Positions 1 to 8,357 of a stretch of DNA of 45,185 bases are shown here, one piece after another. Where the stretch lies: positions 1 through 45,185 of the forward strand of contig JBDHDH010000017.1 in assembly GCA_039591615.1 (NCBI GenBank), read 5' to 3'. The notes under the pieces were generated by a model. The model was given only the letters and a program-made list of their open reading frames with translations. It had not been told where the DNA came from and searched no databases. The DNA comes from JBDHDH01 sp039591615. GTDB lineage: Bacteria > Gemmatimonadota > Gemmatimonadetes > Gemmatimonadales > GWC2-71-9. Both the position numbers and the translations under genes were made by a program. Every line of letters starts with the position of its first letter. The stretch's first letter is position 1.

Positions 1-106
1 TAACCGTTGGCGGGCAAGTCACTTTTCGATCGGATTCTCCGTCGAGCCGCTGGGCACCGGTCTTGCATTCTCTGCAGCACACGTTCAGCACACGGGGGGC
101 ACGAGC
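1..106. other. Leading intergenic sequence without recognised gene
   Basis: No convincing coding sequence or RNA is visible here. It is the leader of the diiron oxidase gene, and any upstream gene lies outside the window. Confidence 0.4.
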
Positions 107-784
107 ATGTTGAATGTCACGCATCATCACCCATCCTGGGTGGAGACACTCGATGTGGCCCTTGAGCCTTTGCGACAGGAGATCCTCGAACTCCCGGTTG
201 TCGTCCATGCGTCGGCAAATGCGCTCGACGCAGCCGGCATCAGAAACTTCTGCGTGGAGCTCTACCCGATCATTCGCGACTTTCCCTATTGGCTGGAAGT
301 GCTGTTGAAGCGCTCGCCTCCGGAAGGCGAAGCCTTCTTCCGCACGAACATACCCGTGGAGCGCCGCCATGGTACCATGTGGCGGGCAATGGGCGCAGCG
401 TTCGGCGTGCCGCCCCAATGCTTCGAGGGATACATCCCGTCGAATCCCACGGTCAACGCGTTCCACAACTTCCTCACGGACATCGGGGCCAACGCCCCCT
501 TGGCAAGCGCCGTCGCAGCGACGAACTACGCGGTGGAGGGGGTAACTCGGAGAATCGCCGCGAAGGCACTACAAGGGCTCCAGGACAACGAACATCTGAA
601 GAGTCAGGGGCGCGAGTGGCTCATGGAGCACGCAACGTGCGACGATGAACACGCGATCGTCGCCATGGAGCTCGTCAAGACCTGCTGGAAAGGCGGGGAT
701 GCGGAGCTCAACCACATCCGAGACTCGGCGCTCCGGAGTACGCAGCTGCTTCGGGATGCAATGGACGAGAGCTACCACATGTGA
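107..784 (+). CDS. Heme-oxygenase-like diiron oxidase (TenA/PqqC/CADD/UndA-like fold)
   Basis: A 225-residue, probably cytosolic, all-helical protein. It carries the full metal-ligand pattern known for the heme-oxygenase-like diiron oxidase (HDO) superfamily: E85-x2-H88 in an early core helix, E144 in the middle (YAVEG), and H175-x3-D179-x2-H182 in a later helix. The E-x2-H spacing resembles UndA, and the H-x3-D-x2-H pattern resembles SznF and CADD. Known members use O2 at a diiron site to cleave or oxidise small molecules or their own side chains, so an oxidase or oxygenase role is inferred and the substrate is unknown. A purine-rich stretch (ggggggcacgag) just before the ATG can serve as ribosome binding site. 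The next gene is convergent, so there is no operon partner in view. A TenA thiaminase role is less likely because the metal ligands are complete. Confidence 0.75.
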   Translation: MLNVTHHHPSWVETLDVALEPLRQEILELPVVVHASANALDAAGIRNFCVELYPIIRDFPYWLEVLLKRSPPEGEAFFRTNIPVERRHGTMWRAMGAAFGVPPQCFEGYIPSNPTVNAFHNFLTDIGANAPLASAVAATNYAVEGVTRRIAAKALQGLQDNEHLKSQGREWLMEHATCDDEHAIVAMELVKTCWKGGDAELNHIRDSALRSTQLLRDAMDESYHM

Positions 785-862
785 TCTGATGCTCCGCCAA
801 CCGGTTTGAACCGCGCTACGACGGAGCCCGCAGGGAGCTTAACAAGCGAACAGGTTCCACAC

Positions 863-904
863 CCCGGGAGGGTCCCTCTCAGGCCTAGCCAACACCTTCC
901 CGGG
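863..904. terminator. Possible terminator hairpin between convergent genes
   Basis: Bases 863-873 (CCCGGGAGGGT) can pair with 894-904 (ACCTTCCCGGG), giving an 11-bp stem with one G-U pair on the plus transcript and a 20-nt loop. It sits in the 177-bp gap between the stops of two convergent genes, where a terminator is expected. There is no proper U-tract on either side, only a pyrimidine-rich tail on the plus strand, so intrinsic termination is uncertain. Nothing else was recognised in 785-961. Confidence 0.35.
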
Positions 905-961
905 TCTCCTTCCCTCTGTGATGCGATGGCACCCTTCGGACAGATAGGTCGACGGGGGTGC

Positions 962-3900
962 TCAGTCGTTCTCCCCCATACCAAACGACGTGTGCCATGC
1001 GTAGTCCGCCATGGCCATCACGGTGAGTTGGGGGTGGCCTCGCGTCGAGGAGGGAAAGACGCTTGCATCGCAGACGAAGAGGTTCTCGAAGCCGTGGACG
1101 CGGAACCTCGAGTCCACGACGCCCACATCGGGATCGTCACTCATTGGATTCCCCCCCTGAACGTAGGGCGACTCGAGCACGAGATCGGTGGGATGGGCGA
1201 CGTGGCGCGCAATGAACCGTGCGATCTTGCCGGGGTTGATGCGGCCCCGCGGCGCGAAGTCTCGCCCCGCCATTTCGAGGTCCCGAAACGCGCTCAAGTA
1301 CACGGACTCCGCACCGGCGGCGAAGTACAGCTGCGTCAGGAGCGCCATCCCCTCTTTGAGATTCTCGAAGTCCGGCTGTGTCATTCGATACGCGAGGGGC
1401 CCCAACCACTCCCGGGTCATGGCAAAGCGTCTGATCCGCGCGTTGGGCTCGGTCCCAATCAAGACGCTCCCGGCAGCCAGCCGGCTGTAGTGACGCATGC
1501 GATCCGCATGTACCTCGAACCAGCCGGGCAGTGCAACGGCGAAAGACGCTGGTGGCCGGAAAGCCGATTGGAGTATGAACGTACCGGAATCAACGAAAGC
1601 TCCAAGTGCGGCACCTTCGAAGCCATTGAGCGGACGCGCAAATCTCGCGTACACTGACGCCGTGAGGTTGGGGGAGACTCGCGACCCCACGTTCTTGCGG
1701 ACGCCGCTTCGCCTGAGGAGCAGACTCGAGCCGATGCTGCCACAGGCGATCACGAACCGATCAGCCCGTATCGCCAGCGGGCTGCCATCACCCAGGCGAC
1801 ATCTCAGCACTGTGGCGGCAGAGCCACCATGAGCGAACGCCTCGGCACGACACGCTGGGATCACGCGGGCTCCTCGGCCGATGGCGTCGGAGATGAATGT
1901 CTCGAGCGTGGACCGTCTCCGGTCGTACGGACCGCCCAAGCTGCAGTACCCAAACCCCACTGACCGATCGTAACTCGTGCGGAAGAGATTGGAGCTGAAG
2001 GCCGGGTCGCCCAACTCCTGGTCCAACAAGCGCCTCCAACCGTCCAAGAAGAGTCTCGCGTTCCCCCCCGCCAGCACTGGTGAGAGGCGTTCCACCCGCA
2101 GCGTTGCCTCGATCCGCTCGAATGCATCTTGCAGCGCGGCCTCGTCAATCGCCGCGCCGACCCCGCGCCACCGCTGGAGGACCGAACCTGTTTCCGGATG
2201 CCGGAGGTCCGGATCACCGACCACGCGAAACGACACGGCGTTGCCAACCGCCGCCGTGCCGCCGAGACAGCAACCCTGGGCAACGCCCCAGTCGAGATGG
2301 AGAGTCCGCGGCAAACCCCCGTCCCGATACAGTGCGGCAAGCATCGAGGATTCGTCACGCCCGATCTCGCTGCTGTGCAGGTATCGGCCCTCCTCGATCA
2401 GCACGACATCCTGCCCGGCTGCCGCGGCTCGACAAGCGATCACAGCCCCAGAGGCACCTGAGCCAACAACACACACGTCGCAGCTGATCGCTTCCGTCCG
2501 GGGATCCGCCAGACGCAACCGAGACCCACCGTTTGGGCTCGGAGTGTCTTCTCCGCTCCTCGACCGACGCTCGAAGGGGGTGAACCCGATCCGGGCACCC
2601 GACCGCTCGTCTCCGTAGTAGGCCATCAGGCAGAGGGCTCGCAGCCTGGCCAGCTCCTTCCGCAGCCACGATCGGCGGGACCGAGTTAGTCTCCGCTGCA
2701 CCACACGTCTCCGGTCCTCACCGGAGAGTCTGGAAAACGGTCGCAGCAATGGAAGCGGTGCTACATACTCGATCAGACGAAGACAGAGTCTGAGGCGCCG
2801 GATCCGGGAAGACCGGACGGCCGAGAGATAGACCTCGACTTTCGCCGCCACTTCCGCCGCGGAGAGGCCGGTGCCGGAGTCCATGAACGTATCCGCGAAG
2901 GCCTCGACCGTTCGGCGTTCGCGGCGGGACAAGAACCGTACCCGGGATCGGGGCTTTCTGGGCTCGAGGATCGTGGTGGCGACTGGCTCGTTTCGCTCGT
3001 CATCCCACTCGAGATACGTGAGTTCATACTCGCCACCATCCACCAGATCGAAGCGGAGGAAGGCATTGCGTACGAGGCCGCTGACCCCGCGTCGGTCACC
3101 TTTCCACGGGGGCGTCCATGATCCCGCGTTGACGTAGAGCACTTCGGAGCGGCCAAAGGGCTCGAGACGTTGGACGTCTGGTCGATGCGTGTGTCCGAGC
3201 ACACCGAAGACCCTAGCGCATCCGGCGGGGTACTGAGAACGGTGGAGTGTCCAGTATAGGCGTTCCGCGTAGCGATCTTCCCCCACTCGCGTTCGTCGTC
3301 CGGGCGCGAGCGTTTTGGTCAACCCCACCATGTACGGTCCCGCGAGGCCGACGATTGCGATCACCGCCAGCAGATTCACGGGAAGGTGGTCCGTTGCACC
3401 CGCTATCAGATATCCGGCAAGGGCGAGGGTGATCGCTGCCAGGGCGAGTAGCGGTGCCGTGAGCGCCGCGACGTAGACGACCAGCCATGCCGTATCCTCG
3501 AGCCGGCGGGGCGCAAACGACTTCCTGAGCACTGGGACCAGGCGGCGGAGGATTTCGGGTGCCTTGAAGGGATGGCGTCGGACGAGCGTCCAAAGCAAGC
3601 GCTTCACCGGCTTGATGTTGTCGAGAAACGGTTCCACACCCTCCATCGGGTTCGTCACATACCGAGTGACGAGGGAGGCGAGGGGCTTGTTGAGCTCCCG
3701 CCCACTGGACACGGTGGGCGGCCCATTGACCGCCGCCGTAGCGTCGAACCGATGGCCGTGCTCCACATACACATTGCACACCTGCAGCGAGTGGTCACGA
3801 AAGAGCACGCGGCGATCCACGTCGGCATCCGGATGCGAGCGCCCGATCTCCCGCCGGATCGCTTCCTGAACGAGCGGCCAATGGAGCTCCAGATCGTGAT

Positions 3901-4516
3901 TCCCCTTCACCAACACGATCCATCCTCCACGCTCCAGCCACCAACCGAGCGCCTCGAAGAAGCCCCGGTGGCCACGACTGATCCGACTCAGCTTCCAGAC
4001 GGACTTGAAATCATGCGTGCCGAGCCCATAGCGACGCTCCTCGAGGCTGATCGAGCCCGCGAGCTCGCCTCGCGTCTTCCGAATCCCCAAATCCGACAGG
4101 TGGCACCCCCACTCTCGGAGCTCTCGCTCATCCTCCGGACAGACGGTGATTCGGTCGAAGTCGAACGTGTCCCCGTTGAGCACGAGCACGGCGGACCGAG
4201 CTCGTTGGGGATTGTGATAGGCAAGAAACCGGCGGAAAGCCGCATCCGCGAAGAAGTTCTCATTCCGACGGTAGCGGCCGGTGTGGAGATCCCGCCCCTC
4301 GCTGAGGTGGAGATCGCTGACCACGAGCAGCGTTTGGGGCGAAGCGGGAAGCGATGCCTCCCCCCGTTTGCGCTCTATCCTGGGGGCTCCCGACAGAGAC
4401 GTCGGTGAGCCGGCACGTCCAATCATGTAGGGATGGCCGAAACCGTTTCTGTCTCGAGGGCGCGACAGTCGACTCGCAGACGGCATGGCGGGCGCGTGGG
4501 ACCGTCCGCGCGTCAC
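962..4516 (-). CDS. Fusion of membrane-inserted metallophosphoesterase with GMC-type FAD oxidoreductase
   Basis: A 1184-residue two-enzyme polypeptide. The N-terminal half is a calcineurin-like metallophosphoesterase with all metal motifs: D68-x-H70, GD at 115-116, GNHD at 205-208, H253/H255 and GHTH at 441-444. Two hydrophobic segments (about 342-372 and 378-400) lie between the fourth and fifth motifs, so this half is probably membrane-attached. LpxH-type enzymes share the motif set, but the substrate is unknown. Residues about 520-640 form the helical region often found before bacterial GMC oxidoreductases. The GMC half starts with an FAD-binding Rossmann motif (GSGASG, ending at E about 708-709) and ends with the GMC signature (CDASVFPSS, HPQLTVMAMA). 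Family members normally have His before the QGG and Asn before PQLT; here these are Tyr1118 and His1161. The annotated start is a GTG without a clear ribosome site. ATG codons at 4486 or 4426 are alternatives that spare both domains. Confidence 0.85.
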   Translation of the reverse strand: MTRGRSHAPAMPSASRLSRPRDRNGFGHPYMIGRAGSPTSLSGAPRIERKRGEASLPASPQTLLVVSDLHLSEGRDLHTGRYRRNENFFADAAFRRFLAYHNPQRARSAVLVLNGDTFDFDRITVCPEDERELREWGCHLSDLGIRKTRGELAGSISLEERRYGLGTHDFKSVWKLSRISRGHRGFFEALGWWLERGGWIVLVKGNHDLELHWPLVQEAIRREIGRSHPDADVDRRVLFRDHSLQVCNVYVEHGHRFDATAAVNGPPTVSSGRELNKPLASLVTRYVTNPMEGVEPFLDNIKPVKRLLWTLVRRHPFKAPEILRRLVPVLRKSFAPRRLEDTAWLVVYVAALTAPLLALAAITLALAGYLIAGATDHLPVNLLAVIAIVGLAGPYMVGLTKTLAPGRRTRVGEDRYAERLYWTLHRSQYPAGCARVFGVLGHTHRPDVQRLEPFGRSEVLYVNAGSWTPPWKGDRRGVSGLVRNAFLRFDLVDGGEYELTYLEWDDERNEPVATTILEPRKPRSRVRFLSRRERRTVEAFADTFMDSGTGLSAAEVAAKVEVYLSAVRSSRIRRLRLCLRLIEYVAPLPLLRPFSRLSGEDRRRVVQRRLTRSRRSWLRKELARLRALCLMAYYGDERSGARIGFTPFERRSRSGEDTPSPNGGSRLRLADPRTEAISCDVCVVGSGASGAVIACRAAAAGQDVVLIEEGRYLHSSEIGRDESSMLAALYRDGGLPRTLHLDWGVAQGCCLGGTAAVGNAVSFRVVGDPDLRHPETGSVLQRWRGVGAAIDEAALQDAFERIEATLRVERLSPVLAGGNARLFLDGWRRLLDQELGDPAFSSNLFRTSYDRSVGFGYCSLGGPYDRRRSTLETFISDAIGRGARVIPACRAEAFAHGGSAATVLRCRLGDGSPLAIRADRFVIACGSIGSSLLLRRSGVRKNVGSRVSPNLTASVYARFARPLNGFEGAALGAFVDSGTFILQSAFRPPASFAVALPGWFEVHADRMRHYSRLAAGSVLIGTEPNARIRRFAMTREWLGPLAYRMTQPDFENLKEGMALLTQLYFAAGAESVYLSAFRDLEMAGRDFAPRGRINPGKIARFIARHVAHPTDLVLESPYVQGGNPMSDDPDVGVVDSRFRVHGFENLFVCDASVFPSSTRGHPQLTVMAMADYAWHTSFGMGEND

Positions 4517-4606
4517 GGATCCCGGCGACCCAGACGATGAGCATGGGCGTCACCGGGGTCGTAACAATAGCACCGACGCGCCGTTCAGGCCAGCCGGTGC
4601 AGTTCG

Positions 4607-4635
4607 TTGACAGCGGGAGCGCATTTCGGTAGCCT
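4607..4635 (+). promoter_or_regulatory. Sigma70-like promoter before the small secreted ORF and barrel gene
   Basis: A perfect -35 hexamer TTGACA (4607-4612) is followed, after exactly 17 bp, by TAGCCT (4630-4635), which keeps the key T, A and final T of a -10 box. It lies about 30 bp before the ATG at 4668, in the gap between divergent genes, and points right. The rest of 4517-4667 shows nothing else that I recognise. Confidence 0.45.
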
Positions 4636-4667
4636 CGTAGGCACTACCGACCGGCTTTGGCCAACAC

Positions 4668-4910
4668 ATGGTACGTTCCGTCATCCTCCTGATGGCAGGC
4701 GCCGTGCTCATGGGAGCGACCACTCAGGAGGTCGCGACCCAGGGACGGGACCAGCCTGCCACACTGGTAGTCTATGAGGTCACCGAGCCTTGCCTGGCCG
4801 AGGGCCACTCCGGTGAGCCTCCCGCGCTCTCGGCGCCGCGGCTTCCTTTCCCGCCTCAGGGGATCCGACGGAGTCACGGCCGCCGCGCCTTCGGTGAATT
4901 CCAGCACTAG
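4668..4910 (+). CDS. Possible small exported protein (hypothetical)
   Basis: An 80-codon reading frame starting with an ATG and a hydrophobic stretch (residues 5-17) that resembles a short signal peptide (VRSVILLMAGAVLMGA). It follows a plausible promoter at 4607-4635. The C-terminal half (proline- and arginine-rich) has low-complexity character and overlaps the 5' end of the longer barrel frame in a different phase. No family is recognised. It could be a real short secreted peptide, the remnant of a frameshifted N-terminus, or chance. Confidence 0.3.
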   Translation: MVRSVILLMAGAVLMGATTQEVATQGRDQPATLVVYEVTEPCLAEGHSGEPPALSAPRLPFPPQGIRRSHGRRAFGEFQH

Positions 4911-6585
4911 ACTCCCGCCGCACGGGTGGACGCGGGGATGGCTGGCTCGTGATCCGGCGATCCTGGCACCCCCCGGTACATCGATCCGGCGCCGTGCAGC
5001 TGCTCTGCTCGCCATCGCCATGGTCGCCACGGCGTCTCCAATCACCGCCCAGTATCCCCACGCCCACGTCCTTCCCCGTGGCGCGTTGCGGGTGAGTTTC
5101 GAGCCCGCGCTCATCAACTACGATGAACGCTACGGTCCGGACGGGGAGATCGAGCCCTTGGGCCTCGATCTCACCACCGACTCCGCCGGACCCGATTTTC
5201 TCCCGACGTTGCTCGCGCCTCAGATGGCCGTACGGTCGGTCATCAGTGACCCGACGTACCGGATCACCGCCGGGGCCATCACGACAACGCTGGACGCCGA
5301 CATTCGCCGATTGCCGTTCCACTTCGCCCTTGGCCTCACGAGGCGATTGACGCTCACGGCGTCACTGCCGATCGTGACGACGCGCATGCAAGTCGACCTC
5401 GCTCTGGACAGCACCGACGCGAACGTCGGTTGGAATCAAGCCGTGAGCGAGTCTGGCAACGCGAATGGACTCGCAGGAATCCAGCAGCTCTTGAATGAAC
5501 TGGAGGCGGCAGCGGCGTCAGTGGAGTCCCAGATCGCAGCTGGTGCATTTGGCTGCCCGTCCAGCGCGATGTGCGATCAGGCCCGAGATCTCGTGGCACG
5601 GACCCGGGCACTCGTCGGCGACCTCATGCTCCTCACGGGCGTCGGTGCGGAGGGTGGTCAGCCAATACCCCCCTTCGCCCCCTTGGCCGGCTCGGCCGCG
5701 GGTCAGGGACTGCTCACCGCCGTCGACGCCATTGTCGCCGAACTCATGTCCTTCGGCGCCAGCGGCGTAACGACGACGCTCCCCCTCCCGACGGAGCGGC
5801 TCGGCCCCGAGGATGTAAACACGGTACTCACGTCCGCCACCTTCGGTTACAATGCGTTCCCCCTCGCCTTCGCAAAGCGCAGGAATTCGCTGGGGGACGC
5901 CGAGGTCGGTCTTCGCTTCGGATTGATCCAGTCACCCGGCACCCGGGCGACCCTCACGACGACGGTGCGGCTCCCGACCGGGAGCGTTGATGCGCCCGGT
6001 CATTTCGCGGATCTCGGATCCGGAGACGCGCAAACGGACATCATCGGCGGTTTGGAGCTAGCGCTGGAACCCGGAAACGCCGTCGCGCTTGCCCTTTCGG
6101 CCAAGTACACCTTGCAGCTCGGCCATCAGCTGCGCCGACGGATCACCGTCCCGGAACGTCCCATTGCCCTCGAGGCAGCCGAAACGGTCGTGGACCGCAA
6201 TCTCGGTGACATCGTACAGCTCGGAGCCTATCCTTCTGTCCGGCTCAACAACGTCTTACGTGTGTACCTGTCGGGTCATTATTTCCGCAAGTCTCGCGAC
6301 CAGTTCAGCATGCCCGGTGGAACCAACTCTCCGAGCGGCTTCCCCGGAGCGGAGCAGGTGGAGGTGCTCGAACAGGAAACGGAAATGGAGATCCTGAGTC
6401 TCGGAGGGGGGATCTACTACCGAGCGGCAGAAGACCGTGCGGGGCGCCCTCGGCTCCCCATCGAGGCGGGGATCGACTACCGGACGGCATTCGACGGCAC
6501 GGGAGGAGGGGCGCCCAAGCCAACGCGTGTCAACTTCTATCTGCGACTCTACTACGGGCTGTGGTGGAAACGACCGGAAGGCTGA
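4774..6585 (+). CDS. Secreted beta-barrel-like outer membrane protein, start unresolved
   Basis: An open frame of 603 codons whose first ~65 codons look non-coding. A clear Sec signal peptide lies at residues 70-93 of the frame (SIRRRAAALLAIAMVATAS, then PITAQ), with cleavage probably after AQ. The mature part has alternating hydrophobic and polar strands with Tyr-, Thr- and Leu-rich segments and ends in an aromatic strand (FYLRLYYGLWW), as expected for an outer membrane beta-barrel. No transport family is recognised. Residues about 235-330 are helical or loop-like (QQLLNELEAAAASVESQI) and carry two cysteines. The only ATG codons before the signal peptide are far upstream. A CTG at 4945 behind a G-rich stretch is a plausible real start, or the upstream sequence contains a frameshift. 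Confidence 0.65.
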   Translation: MRSPSLAWPRATPVSLPRSRRRGFLSRLRGSDGVTAAAPSVNSSTRLPPHGWTRGWLARDPAILAPPGTSIRRRAAALLAIAMVATASPITAQYPHAHVLPRGALRVSFEPALINYDERYGPDGEIEPLGLDLTTDSAGPDFLPTLLAPQMAVRSVISDPTYRITAGAITTTLDADIRRLPFHFALGLTRRLTLTASLPIVTTRMQVDLALDSTDANVGWNQAVSESGNANGLAGIQQLLNELEAAAASVESQIAAGAFGCPSSAMCDQARDLVARTRALVGDLMLLTGVGAEGGQPIPPFAPLAGSAAGQGLLTAVDAIVAELMSFGASGVTTTLPLPTERLGPEDVNTVLTSATFGYNAFPLAFAKRRNSLGDAEVGLRFGLIQSPGTRATLTTTVRLPTGSVDAPGHFADLGSGDAQTDIIGGLELALEPGNAVALALSAKYTLQLGHQLRRRITVPERPIALEAAETVVDRNLGDIVQLGAYPSVRLNNVLRVYLSGHYFRKSRDQFSMPGGTNSPSGFPGAEQVEVLEQETEMEILSLGGGIYYRAAEDRAGRPRLPIEAGIDYRTAFDGTGGGAPKPTRVNFYLRLYYGLWWKRPEG

Positions 6586-6661
6586 GAGCCCGCATCTCCC
6601 CTTCCCATCCCCTCATCTGACACGCGTGGGCCGTACCGGATAGGACTAGGTCGATTCTCGA

Positions 6662-8356
6662 CTACCCCTTCCGGCCCACCGATGCTCGCGCTTGTTCTCC
6701 ATGACCTTTCCGTAGCAGCTCCGCGGCATGCTGCCGCACCACCGGATCGCCTGCGTTGCCCAACATGCGCGCGATCTCCTCGGTGCGCTCATCTTCCGAA
6801 ACCACTCGAACGTCGGCGGTCGCAATGCCGCCCCGGGGACGCTTGGCAACCACGAGATGGTGCCTCGCGTACGCTGCGATCTGTGGGAGGTGGGTGATCA
6901 CCAGCACCTGACGCGTCCGGCTCACCTCCCGTAGCGCTTCAGCGACGCGCCCACCGACCTCCGCGCCGATCCCTTGGTCGACTTCATCGAAGACAAGAGT
7001 CGGTACGGCGTCGTGTCGAGCCAGGACGACCTTGAGGGCCAGCATCAAGCGCGAGAGCTCTCCGCCACTCGCTACGTGGGCGATCGGCCGCGCGTCCAAG
7101 CCGGGATTGAGCCGGACGAGAAACGCCACCGCGTCGGAACCGGTCGCCGAAGCCCGCTGCGCCGGCCGAACGTCATTCACCATACGTCCATCGGGCATCC
7201 CCAAGCCGGGCAACAAACGCTCTACCGCCCTGGCCAATCGTTTGGCCGCACGCTCGCGTTTGCCCGTCAACCCCCTGGCCACCTGCTGCCATTCCCCCTC
7301 GGCGGCAGCACGCCGTTCCTTGAGCTGACCCAGATCGAACTCCGCTGTGTCGAGGAGCTCGAGCTCGCGACGCGATTCCTCGGCCGTCCGGAGCACGCTC
7401 TCGATACTCGGCCCGTACTTCTGGTTGAGGCGATACAGGACATCCCGCCGGTGCTCCACCTCGGCCAGCCGGTTGGGATCATGCTCGATCTCGGCCGCGT
7501 ACTCGCGGATGGCTAGTGATAGCTCCTCGAGATGCGCCTCCGCTGCATCGAGGAGATCCTGCCATCGCGCCACGCTCGAATCGATCCGCTGGAGCTGCGT
7601 GAGCGTTTTGACCGCCGTGCCCAAAACTGCCAGCGCCGCTTCGTCACCGTCGATGAGCTCACAGAGCTGCTCAGCCAGCCTCGTGAGCTCCTCGACGTTC
7701 GCCAGCCGCCTCGCCTCCACCGCGAGCTCCTCGTCTTCCCCTACCTTCGGCGCTGCCGCCTCAATCTCCTTCACCACGTGCCGCAAGTAGTCTGCGCGCC
7801 GTCTGACGTCATCACGCTTCGCGATGAGCCCCTCTTCTTCCTGGCGCAGCGCGGTGGCGAACTCGAAGGCGGCGGCCACCCGACGCCGATCTTCTTCGCA
7901 ATCCCCGAATGCGTCCAGAACCTCGCGCTGGGATGCCGTCTTGAGGAGGGACTGGGCCTCATGTTGCCCGTGAAGGTCCACCAGGATGCGCCCCAAGGCC
8001 GCGAGCGCCGAGACGGTGCTGGGACTTCCGTTGGCCCAGGCGCGGTTCCGGCCCTGCGCATTGATCTCCCGTCGGACGACGAGTCGGTCATCGTCCAGCT
8101 CGATGCCCATCTCGTCGGCGAGGGTATTCAGACTTCGGGAGTCCTGGATCTCGAAGGCCGCCTCGACGACCGCTCGGCGCGCGCCGGGACGCACCAGATC
8201 GATGCTCGCCCGCTCACCCAACAGCAATGAGAGGGCATCCACCAGCATCGACTTGCCAGCACCGGTCTCGCCGGTGAGCACGTTCAGGCCGGGCTTGAGG
8301 GGAAGCGTGACGTCCGCGATCACCGCAAGATCACGGACTCGTAGTTCGCTCAACAC
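6662..8356 (-). CDS. recN: DNA repair ATPase RecN
   Basis: A 564-residue SMC-like protein of the double-strand-break repair pathway, close to the 553 residues of E. coli RecN. The Walker A motif is GETGAGKS (29-36). A long helical coiled-coil arm fills the centre (about 150-370). The C-terminal ATPase lobe has the signature region ASGGELSRLMLAL and the Walker B segment LVFDEVDQGIG. It starts with GTG at 8356, one base after the nadK stop, so it is translated as the last gene of the dxs-nadK-recN end of the operon. Nothing is missing or unusual. The downstream gap to the convergent barrel gene (6586-6661) has no clear terminator. Confidence 0.97.
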   Translation of the reverse strand: MLSELRVRDLAVIADVTLPLKPGLNVLTGETGAGKSMLVDALSLLLGERASIDLVRPGARRAVVEAAFEIQDSRSLNTLADEMGIELDDDRLVVRREINAQGRNRAWANGSPSTVSALAALGRILVDLHGQHEAQSLLKTASQREVLDAFGDCEEDRRRVAAAFEFATALRQEEEGLIAKRDDVRRRADYLRHVVKEIEAAAPKVGEDEELAVEARRLANVEELTRLAEQLCELIDGDEAALAVLGTAVKTLTQLQRIDSSVARWQDLLDAAEAHLEELSLAIREYAAEIEHDPNRLAEVEHRRDVLYRLNQKYGPSIESVLRTAEESRRELELLDTAEFDLGQLKERRAAAEGEWQQVARGLTGKRERAAKRLARAVERLLPGLGMPDGRMVNDVRPAQRASATGSDAVAFLVRLNPGLDARPIAHVASGGELSRLMLALKVVLARHDAVPTLVFDEVDQGIGAEVGGRVAEALREVSRTRQVLVITHLPQIAAYARHHLVVAKRPRGGIATADVRVVSEDERTEEIARMLGNAGDPVVRQHAAELLRKGHGEQARASVGRKG

Positions 8357-8357
8357 G

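Noticed and set aside
806..1657. 283-codon open frame on the plus strand
   Set aside because: It lies fully antisense to the GMC domain, has no family-like motif and is rich in Arg/His/Pro, the typical shadow of GC-rich coding DNA.
6650..6662. Small GTCGA-TTC-TCGAC palindrome at the recN end
   Set aside because: The stem has only 5 bp, no U-tract, and overlaps the recN stop codon, so it is not a convincing terminator.
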